In this document: positions 14,175-19,324 of the stretch, in pieces
Layout: each line of letters opens with the position of its first letter
Position numbering within the stretch: position 1 is the stretch's first letter
Assembly (NCBI GenBank): GCA_016195585.1
Contig: JACPZJ010000040.1
Coordinates: forward strand, 1 to 19,324
Origin: Nitrospirota bacterium
GTDB taxonomy: Bacteria > Nitrospirota > CAKKRA01 > 9FT-COMBO-42-15
Direction: 5' to 3'
Length of the DNA stretch: 19,324 bases
The notes under the pieces: generated by a model
What the model saw: only the letters and a program-made list of their open reading frames with translations
The model's database searches: none
Told to the model about the DNA's origin: nothing
Translations under genes and position numbers: made by a program

Positions 14175-15016
14175 CTTTTGCTATATCTCCATTTTAATAT
14201 AAGTCTGCCCAGTATAGTAAGCAGCAGAATAAATATTGTAATCATAAGTGATGCAGCCCATGCCTGGGCATGCCATGTATCATATGGTCCCATAGCATAC
14301 TGAAATACTGTCACCGTAAGGGATGAAACAGGCCCGTTCATATTCACTGAAAAAAATGAATTATTAAATGATGTAAAAAGCAGCGGCGCCGTCTCACCTA
14401 CTACACGGCCTATAGAAAGCAATATCCCTGTAAGAATACCTGCAGCCGCACCCCTGTAAACTATCTGGATAATTACCTTGTAATATGGGGCGCCAAGGGC
14501 AAAGGCTGCCTCCCTGAGTGTCAATGGTACTAGTGAAAGCATATCCTCTGTGGTTCTCAGAACAACTGGTATCATTATAATTGCAAGGGCAACTGCACCT
14601 GCCCATCCGCTAAAATGACCAAAAGGTTTGACTATTACGGCATAGATAAAAGCGCCAACAACTATTGAAGGAATACTTACCATGATATCAGAGAGTACGC
14701 TTATAGCCCTTGCAATCTTTCTTCCACGGGCATACTCAGCAAGAAATGTCCCCCCTAAAACACCTATTGGAACTCCTATTAAAGTTGCACAGGATGTTAT
14801 AAGCAGGTGGCCCACAAAGGCATTTCTTAAGCCACCCCCTTCAATACCCGGTGGCACAGGGTCATTGACAAATAGGCTTATATTGAGCGCGCTTATTCCA
14901 TGCCTAAGGACATCACCAAGGATAAAGATGAGCCAGAAAAGACCAAACATGGCGGCTAAGGTGCAAAGGGCAAGGGCTATAAAATTTTCCATCTTCCTTA
15001 AATTCTCTCGGCTCAT
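14171..15016 (-). CDS. pstA: Phosphate ABC transporter permease PstA
   Basis: A 281-residue inner-membrane permease with about six helices. The cytoplasmic EAA loop that docks PstB is visible as REAAFALGAPYYKVI, followed by GILLSIGRVVGETAPLLFT, a PstA hallmark. It pairs with PstC to form the channel. Its start overlaps the pstC stop (ATGA, 15013-15016) and its stop overlaps the pstB start, giving a tightly coupled CAB block. It is intact. Confidence 0.96.
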   Translation of the reverse strand: MSRENLRKMENFIALALCTLAAMFGLFWLIFILGDVLRHGISALNISLFVNDPVPPGIEGGGLRNAFVGHLLITSCATLIGVPIGVLGGTFLAEYARGRKIARAISVLSDIMVSIPSIVVGAFIYAVIVKPFGHFSGWAGAVALAIIMIPVVLRTTEDMLSLVPLTLREAAFALGAPYYKVIIQIVYRGAAAGILTGILLSIGRVVGETAPLLFTSFNNSFFSVNMNGPVSSLTVTVFQYAMGPYDTWHAQAWAASLMITIFILLLTILGRLILKWRYSKR

Positions 15017-15954
15017 CTTGAAAATTTCCTCTCAGCTCTTATAAGAAAAAACTTTGCTATTGATAAGGTAATAAAGCTCATTACAAATAATAGCAGCGCC
15101 AGATAAAAGAGCGATGAAAGATATATGTCTGTATCTGCCTCTGTGAACTCATTTGCAAGGGTCACAGTTATGGTTGCCGCCGCGTCAAGAAGTGATGTTG
15201 TTATCTGGTGGTTATTGCCAAGGACAAATGCCACAGCCATTGTTTCACCCAGTGCCCTGCCGAGGGAAAGAACAATGCCTCCAAAGACGCCAAGCTTGGA
15301 ATATGGGAGCACCACGCTCTTTACCACCTCCCACTTCGTTGCACCCAGCGCATAGGCAGATTCTTTTACAACGGAAGGAGTAAGATTAAATGAATCCCTT
15401 GAGACGCTTGCTGTAAAAGGTATTATCATTATACCGAGTATTGTGCTTGCGGTTAAAATATCTATTCCAAGAGGTGTGCCGGCAAAGAGGATACTAATCA
15501 ATGGAAGTTTTCCAATGGTGCTTTTAAGTGCAGGCTCTATATAATTACTCATAATTGGCGCAAGCGTAAATAGCCCCCACATCCCATAAATAATGCTCGG
15601 GATAGCCGCCAGCAGCTCTATGGCAATCCCAATTGGACCTTTTAAGAAATTTGGCGCTATTTCTGTTACAAATATTGCAATGCCAATCGCCACAGGTATG
15701 GCAATTAAAAGTGAAAGCATAGTTGTTATAGCTGTCCCATAGAGATTTGTAGCTGCCCCAAATAACCTTTTAACAGGATCCCAGTCTGTTGAAGCAATGA
15801 ATTGCAAAACACCAAATTTCTTTATAGCAAGAGATGACTCTAAAAATAATACATAAAGTATCCCTGCAATCAATATGAGAACCGATAAGGATGCAACAGC
15901 AGTAATAAAGGAAAATATCATGTCAACAGGATTTTTCTTTAAACTAATTGCCAA
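15013..15954 (-). CDS. pstC: Phosphate ABC transporter permease PstC
   Basis: A 313-residue permease with about six membrane helices. The EAA loop reads KESAYALGATKWEVVKSVVLP, followed by LSLGRALGETMAVAFVLGN, typical of PstC. The start is TTG 15954, well supported by AAGGAG with an 8-nt spacer. It lies only 22 nt downstream of arsC, so it is probably transcribed from the same message. It is separated from its binding protein pstS by the aquaporin and arsC genes, an unusual order for a pst operon. Confidence 0.96.
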   Translation of the reverse strand: MAISLKKNPVDMIFSFITAVASLSVLILIAGILYVLFLESSLAIKKFGVLQFIASTDWDPVKRLFGAATNLYGTAITTMLSLLIAIPVAIGIAIFVTEIAPNFLKGPIGIAIELLAAIPSIIYGMWGLFTLAPIMSNYIEPALKSTIGKLPLISILFAGTPLGIDILTASTILGIMIIPFTASVSRDSFNLTPSVVKESAYALGATKWEVVKSVVLPYSKLGVFGGIVLSLGRALGETMAVAFVLGNNHQITTSLLDAAATITVTLANEFTEADTDIYLSSLFYLALLLFVMSFITLSIAKFFLIRAERKFSR

Positions 15955-15976
15955 ATAGATATCTCCTTACTGTTAA

Positions 15977-16384
15977 TCACAATCTCGATAATAACCCTTT
16001 GACCTTATTCTCTATAAGGTCACGCACAGCTCTAAACTCCACCAATGGCATTCCTTTGGGATCAGGGATATTCCAATCTTCATGACGCTTAGCCCTGACA
16101 AGAGGACATTCATCACCGCATCCCATTGTTACTACAATATCATATTCAATATCTGAAATCTCAGCAAGCGATTTGGAATTATGCCTCTTCAGGTCATAGC
16201 CAATCTCATGCATAACATCAATTGCCTTCTGGTTAATAATACCTGCTGGTTTTGAACCAGCGCTGTAAGCCTCTAAACTGCCTGCACCATAAATTCTGGC
16301 AAATGCCTCTGCCATTTGACTCCGGCATGAATTTTCAATGCACACAAACAAAATCCGTTTAGAGTGTGATTCAGTTTTTTTCAT
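15977..16384 (-). CDS. arsC: Arsenate reductase ArsC (LMW-phosphatase type)
   Basis: A 135-residue enzyme that reduces arsenate to arsenite using thiols. The phosphatase P-loop C15-IENSC-R21-S holds the nucleophilic cysteine. The resolving cysteines are C89 and C93 in TMGCGDECP. The acid loop is WNIPDPKG (D108). This is the thioredoxin-type family rather than the glutaredoxin type. The ATG at 16384 begins 2 nt after the aquaporin stop; GTG 16393 is an alternative start overlapping that gene. It lies between pstS and pstC and next to a channel, so it probably handles arsenate carried in by the phosphate transporter. No ArsR-type repressor or ArsB/Acr3 pump is visible. Confidence 0.93.
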   Translation of the reverse strand: MKKTESHSKRILFVCIENSCRSQMAEAFARIYGAGSLEAYSAGSKPAGIINQKAIDVMHEIGYDLKRHNSKSLAEISDIEYDIVVTMGCGDECPLVRAKRHEDWNIPDPKGMPLVEFRAVRDLIENKVKGLLSRL

Positions 16385-16386
16385 AA

Positions 16387-17058
16387 TCAGCACGGTTCCT
16401 TATATACTGAACAGCACCCCTTCTCCTGCACACATTTGCACCCAATGATAGCCAAATAGGCGCCAAGAATAGGAGCGGTTAAATAAATCCATAGGCTATT
16501 GAGCTGCCCTGTAACAATGGCAGGTCCTAATGAACGGGCAGGATTCATGGAAGCGCCGGAAATCGGACCTGCGAAGAGTGCTTCAAATGCTATGACAGAT
16601 CCTATGGCCGTACCTGCCATTAGCCCTTTTTCTTTTGCGCCAGTGGACACATTGAGGATCACAAACATAAGGAAAAATGTTAAGATGGCCTCAAGGACAA
16701 AAGATTGCAAAGCCGTGCCAGCAGGGAATGTAGCGCCCAGAGTCGGTTGTTCAATAAAAAGCAGATGAAGGGATAGACTTGCCAACAAAGCGCCTAAGCT
16801 TTGGCAGAAAATATAAGGCAATACGCTGCGGCCCGGAAAACGGCGGGCAATCCAGAAGCCAAATGTTACAGCAGGGTTGAAATGGGCGCCTGAAATATCG
16901 CCAAGGGCATAGATCATTGCCATCACAACTAACCCAAAGGTTAAAGCTATTCCAACATGGGAGATGGCGCCGCCTGTCACATCATTTACAGTAATAGCGC
17001 CGGTGCCGGCAAAAACAAGGGCAAATGTCCCGAATAGTTCTGCTGCATATTTTTTCAT
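16387..17058 (-). CDS. Aquaporin/MIP-family channel, probable arsenite channel (AqpS-like)
   Basis: A 223-residue six-helix channel with both NPA boxes: GAHFNPAVT (NPA at 61-63) and GASMNPARS (NPA at 172-174, R175 of the selectivity filter). It is directly followed by arsC, and MIP channels beside arsC (AqpS of rhizobia) let arsenite made by ArsC flow out. The same job is inferred here. The C-terminal tail is cysteine-rich (C207, C209, C215, C216, C223), unusual for aquaporins and a possible arsenite/thiol site. ATG 17058 has no strong ribosome site. A Pho-box-like array lies at 17150-17188 upstream. Confidence 0.88.
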   Translation of the reverse strand: MKKYAAELFGTFALVFAGTGAITVNDVTGGAISHVGIALTFGLVVMAMIYALGDISGAHFNPAVTFGFWIARRFPGRSVLPYIFCQSLGALLASLSLHLLFIEQPTLGATFPAGTALQSFVLEAILTFFLMFVILNVSTGAKEKGLMAGTAIGSVIAFEALFAGPISGASMNPARSLGPAIVTGQLNSLWIYLTAPILGAYLAIIGCKCVQEKGCCSVYKEPC

Positions 17059-17134
17059 TTTTAGGGCTTTGCTTTCGTAATATTTATGGTTTACAGTTTA
17101 CACAATTTCAAAATATAACTTGGAGTAATTATTA

Positions 17135-17188
17135 ATATTATTTTTTTATTATTACAATCATGTTACGGCAATATTAAATTTATGTTAC
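17135..17188 (-). promoter_or_regulatory. Pho-box-like array and -10 ahead of the aquaporin-arsC-pstCAB block
   Basis: On the minus strand four hexamers recur every 11 bp: GTAACA (17183-17188), TTAATA (17172-17177), GTAACA (17161-17166) and GTAATA (17150-17155). A possible -10 TAATAT (17135-17140) follows after 9 nt, giving a start near 17128 and a leader of about 70 nt. The 11-bp phase is that of PhoB/PhoP sites. The hexamers are degenerate and the region is AT-rich, so this is moderate evidence. Confidence 0.45.
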
Positions 17189-17229
17189 ATTTAATAAACT
17201 GCATATGAATCCTCAATTTATACACAGGA

Positions 17230-18243
17230 TTAATAGATACCTTTTTCCTTTAAGTAGCTTCTAACTTTGTTTTTAAGAGGCTCTGGAAGCGGAACATAGA
17301 TTAACTTCTCTGCCACGTCATCCCCATTTTGGAATGCCCAGTCGTAGAATTTAAAAACATTGATATTTGAATCCTTCTTATCCTTTGCGAGAAGTATGAA
17401 TGTAGCACCTGCAATAGGCCATGCCTTCTTGCCAGGGGCATTGGTAAGCCAGAGATAGAAATCTTTCTTTGGATCAAAATCACCGGAAGCAGCCGCATCC
17501 TTAAAGCTTTCAAAATTAGGCTCCACAAAATTACCTGCAGGGTTTTTTAAGAGTGTATATGTGAGGTTATTCTGCTTTGCATAGGCAAACTCCACATAGC
17601 CAATGGAATATTTTACCCTTGCTACATAGTTTGCCACTCCTTCATTACCCTTTCCCCCGATACCAACTGGCCATTTCACAGATGTTCCTCCGCCAACATT
17701 AGATTTCCAAGCAGGGCATGCACCACTAAGATAATCGGTGAATATAGCCGTTGTGCCAGAGCCATCGGACCTGTGGACAACAGTTATTTCTTCATGTGAA
17801 AGCTTTAAATCTGGATTCAGCCCCTTTATCATCTTATCGTCCCAATATTTTATTTCACCGAGGTACATCTTGCAAACAGCATCAGAATCAAGCTTCAACT
17901 CACCTGCTTTTATTCCTGCTATGTTCACTACAGGAACCACCCCTCCAATTACAGCAGGGAATTGCAAAAGATTATCTTTATTCAAATCCTCTGGTTTAAG
18001 GGGGGCATCGGATGCGCCAAAATCAACAGTCCTATTTACAATCTGTCTTATCCCGCCTCCCGAACCAATAGACTGATAATTGAGTTTTACACCGATAATC
18101 TTATTGTATTCAAATGCCCATGCAGAATAAACAGGGTAGGGGAATGTTGCCCCTGCGCCATTTATCATGGTTTCGGCAAAAGAACTTCTGTATGCCAACA
18201 GGCTTATTAAAAAAACGATAAATATAGATATTACCTTTTTCAT
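17230..18243 (-). CDS. pstS: Phosphate ABC transporter substrate-binding protein PstS
   Basis: A 337-residue periplasmic phosphate-binding protein. The signal peptide runs from MKKV to about SSFA (23), with a normal hydrophobic core. Phosphate-site motifs are GAGATFPYP (29-37), SIGSGGGIRQI (58-68), DFGASDAP (74-81) and HRSDGSGTT (157-165). It delivers phosphate to PstCA. ATG 18243 has AAAGGAG (18251-18257) upstream. Two Pho-box-like arrays lie between it and the psiE-like gene. It is separated from pstC by an aquaporin and arsC. Whether it discriminates strongly against arsenate cannot be judged from these motifs. Confidence 0.96.
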   Translation of the reverse strand: MKKVISIFIVFLISLLAYRSSFAETMINGAGATFPYPVYSAWAFEYNKIIGVKLNYQSIGSGGGIRQIVNRTVDFGASDAPLKPEDLNKDNLLQFPAVIGGVVPVVNIAGIKAGELKLDSDAVCKMYLGEIKYWDDKMIKGLNPDLKLSHEEITVVHRSDGSGTTAIFTDYLSGACPAWKSNVGGGTSVKWPVGIGGKGNEGVANYVARVKYSIGYVEFAYAKQNNLTYTLLKNPAGNFVEPNFESFKDAAASGDFDPKKDFYLWLTNAPGKKAWPIAGATFILLAKDKKDSNINVFKFYDWAFQNGDDVAEKLIYVPLPEPLKNKVRSYLKEKGIY

Positions 18244-18257
18244 TTATTTTCTCCTTT

Positions 18258-18316
18258 ATTATATGATGTTACAATTAGTTTGAATTTGTGTTAACGCAAT
18301 GTTAACTCTGTGTTAA
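18258..18316 (-). promoter_or_regulatory. Pho box upstream of pstS
   Basis: The minus strand carries three exact TTAACA hexamers at 18311-18316, 18300-18305 and 18289-18294, then a degenerate one at 18278 and GTAACA at 18267-18272, all in 11-bp phase. TTAACA-N5 direct repeats are the PhoP site of Bacillus, and 11-bp phasing is shared with E. coli Pho boxes. TATAAT (18258-18263) follows but lies so near the ribosome site that it may not be the true -10. Confidence 0.7.
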
Positions 18317-18379
18317 ATCTTACTTACTGCTAATTCCTCACTCTTTATATCACCCCCTTTTCTAAGAAAGCCATTTGTA

Positions 18380-18433
18380 TTATCTAAAAATGAACACTGC
18401 TCCACCTATTTTCTTTAATTTTGGACATTTCAT
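18380..18433 (-). CDS. Candidate 17-residue ORF between psiE and pstS
   Basis: ATG 18433 opens a 17-codon frame (MKCPKLKKIGGAVFIFR) ending in TAA. AAGGAG (18439-18444) sits 5 nt upstream, a near-ideal ribosome site. A Pho-box-like array with a -10 lies about 30-80 bp further up. The peptide is basic with a short hydrophobic end. It could be a true small protein, a leader peptide for pstS, or the remnant of a longer gene. Codon-level support is impossible at this length. Confidence 0.35.
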   Translation of the reverse strand: MKCPKLKKIGGAVFIFR

Positions 18434-18460
18434 GATCTCTCCTTGTTTAAAATTCAATAT

Positions 18461-18514
18461 AGTATAGATGCCTTGTGTTTAATAAAAATGAACATGGTGT
18501 TAAATCTTTGTTAA
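18461..18514 (-). promoter_or_regulatory. Second Pho-box-like array with -10, between psiE and pstS
   Basis: Minus-strand hexamers TTAACA at 18509-18514 and 18498-18503, then a degenerate slot at 18487 and TAAACA at 18476-18481, hold 11-bp phase. TATACT (18461-18466) follows after 9 nt, the same gap as in the array at 17150. Transcription would start near 18454, just ahead of the small ORF at 18433 and about 210 nt before pstS. Confidence 0.55.
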
Positions 18515-18541
18515 ATATTCTTCTATCAAAGAGAAAAAGCA

Positions 18542-18988
18542 TCATCTCTCTTCCTTGCAGGATGGAGAAAATTTTATAGTCATTATCCTCAGAGCGCTGA
18601 GTGTGCCTATTAAAATAAGTATTGCCCAGAGCTTTCCATATTCCATCTCATTAAACCAGAGTGTCATAACCTCAGTAAGCATGACAACAAGGATTGTATC
18701 AATAATAAATGTTACCTTGATTCGTCCCTCTGTAAAGTATGCAAGGGTTGTCCTGAATATCTCCACTACAGCCAATAATATAAGGACATCAAGGATTACC
18801 TTTCTTAATGCAATATCAAGGTTGGATGAAAACAACAAAGAAAGGTCAATTGCTGTCTTTACCACGCCGCCAAAAAGTGCAAGTAGGATTGTAGCAATCA
18901 GAAGGCTTAAAACAATCTTTACCCCTTTTACAAACAGGCTTGTTATTTCAATCTCAGGATGCCAATGCGTTGTTGACAAGAATTTCAT
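18542..18988 (-). CDS. PsiE-like phosphate-starvation-inducible membrane protein
   Basis: A 148-residue protein with four predicted membrane helices (about 21-45, 62-80, 93-112 and 118-136). The region VVEIFRTTLAYFTEGRIKVTF followed by IIDTILVVMLTEVM fits the PsiE family pattern of a helix, a conserved charged turn and a third helix. PsiE is PhoB-regulated in E. coli and its biochemical role is unknown. ATG 18988 lies 3 nt after the regulator stop, with GGAGGT (18996-19001) as ribosome site, so it is co-transcribed with the PhoB-type gene. Family assignment is by pattern memory only. Confidence 0.7.
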   Translation of the reverse strand: MKFLSTTHWHPEIEITSLFVKGVKIVLSLLIATILLALFGGVVKTAIDLSLLFSSNLDIALRKVILDVLILLAVVEIFRTTLAYFTEGRIKVTFIIDTILVVMLTEVMTLWFNEMEYGKLWAILILIGTLSALRIMTIKFSPSCKEER

Positions 18989-18991
18989 TTG

Positions 18992-19324
18992 TTAGACCTC
19001 CAGGAATTTATATGCGTCATTATTAACATTAATAATATATTTTGGGATAGACTGGTCATCTTCAATCTTTGATATCAATGTATCCATAATTACATCAAGG
19101 CCGTCCTCAAGGAGAAAGATATCCTTTTTCCAAAGGTATGTAAGGAGCTGGTCAGCGGATACAACCTTGCCCTTATTTACAGCAAGAAACCTTAACAGAA
19201 AGAATTCCACAGGAGAGAGTTTTACCTCCTCACTGTTAACAATAACCTTTTTTTCAGATAAATCAATAACAAGCTATCTTTCATTAATAAAACGTCTTCC
19301 TATACCTTTTGCAATTTTTAATAA
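18992..19324 (-). pseudogene. C-terminal part of a PhoB/OmpR-type response regulator with in-frame TAG
   Basis: The frame enters at the window edge as LLKIAKGIGRRFINER, meets TAG (19274-19276), then continues LVIDLSEKKVIVNSEEVKLS and the winged-helix core EFFLLRFLAVNKGKVVSADQLL, ending in AYKFLEV and TAA. Homology runs straight across the TAG, so it is a nonsense change or a read error. The recognition helix is also odd: members usually read DVHIxRLRxKIE and TVRGxGYKF, whereas this has DVIMDTLISKIE and NVNNDAYKF, losing the DNA-contacting arginines and the wing glycines. A restart at GTG 19210 would give only part of the domain. The receiver domain lies outside the window. It stands upstream of psiE and pstS, the usual place of phoB. 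Confidence 0.8.

Noticed and set aside
14682..15044. 120-codon plus-strand frame over pstA
   Set aside because: It is a shadow of the clearly recognised permease gene.
18258..18263. TATAAT as the certain -10 of pstS
   Set aside because: A start 7 nt downstream would fall in the ribosome site, leaving almost no leader; kept only as a possibility in the Pho-box entry.
18555..18995. 146-codon plus-strand frame over the psiE-like gene
   Set aside because: It mirrors a membrane protein on the other strand, which has the ribosome site, operon position and family pattern.

Overview
This looks like chromosome from a Gram-negative, probably anaerobic or microaerophilic bacterium of moderate-to-low GC. 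The gene styles (PAS-type sigma-54 regulators, a Rieske/cytochrome b operon led by a GltD-like flavoprotein with ferredoxin domains, multihaem cytochrome c, ATGA-coupled pst genes, many GC-rich intergenic palindromes) fit Nitrospirota, Desulfobacterota or related candidate phyla. No marker gene fixes the phylum, so this is inference.

Layout. 1-2897 (+): a CBM48 glycogen-binding protein is translationally coupled to a PAS/AAA+/Fis sigma-54 activator that carries an in-frame TAA one codon before its GAFTGA segment. The gap after it holds three copies of a 17-bp enhancer-like repeat and a good -24/-12 promoter in front of two small Cys-pair proteins of unknown function. 3083-3856 (-): an MBL-fold hydrolase. 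4238-4627 (+): a double-CBS protein behind two similar TTGACA promoters. 4754-8895 (+): an electron-transfer operon of FAD/NAD(P)/4Fe-4S oxidoreductase, Rieske protein, cytochrome b N-half (internally deleted and frameshifted), cytochrome b C-half and tetrahaem cytochrome c. 8898-12633 (-): an mntP remnant, a NicO-type metal transporter, an Asp-box (BNR) repeat protein carrying an inserted palindromic repeat, and a membrane-anchored SoxB-like metallophosphoesterase-fold protein.

12691-19324 (-) is a phosphate block. In transcription order it reads: PhoB-type regulator (partial, with an in-frame TAG), PsiE-like protein, a candidate 17-codon ORF, pstS, aquaporin, arsC, pstC, pstA, pstB, phoU. 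An arsenic pair (channel plus arsenate reductase) thus sits inside the pst operon. Three sites with TTAACA-like hexamers phased every 11 bp, the spacing of Pho boxes, lie ahead of the small ORF, pstS and the aquaporin. Together this suggests phosphate-starvation control of phosphate uptake and, with it, of disposal of arsenate that enters by the same route.

Four genes are damaged (two nonsense codons, one internal deletion, one 3' truncation) among otherwise intact neighbours. This may be real gene decay or consensus/assembly error, and read mapping would decide. Gaps over 300 bases are 1845-2147 (regulatory) and 3857-4237 (two promoters, otherwise AT-rich with nothing recognised). The 18244-18541 gap (298 bases) holds Pho boxes and the small ORF. 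No tRNA, rRNA, CRISPR array or transposase gene was seen.
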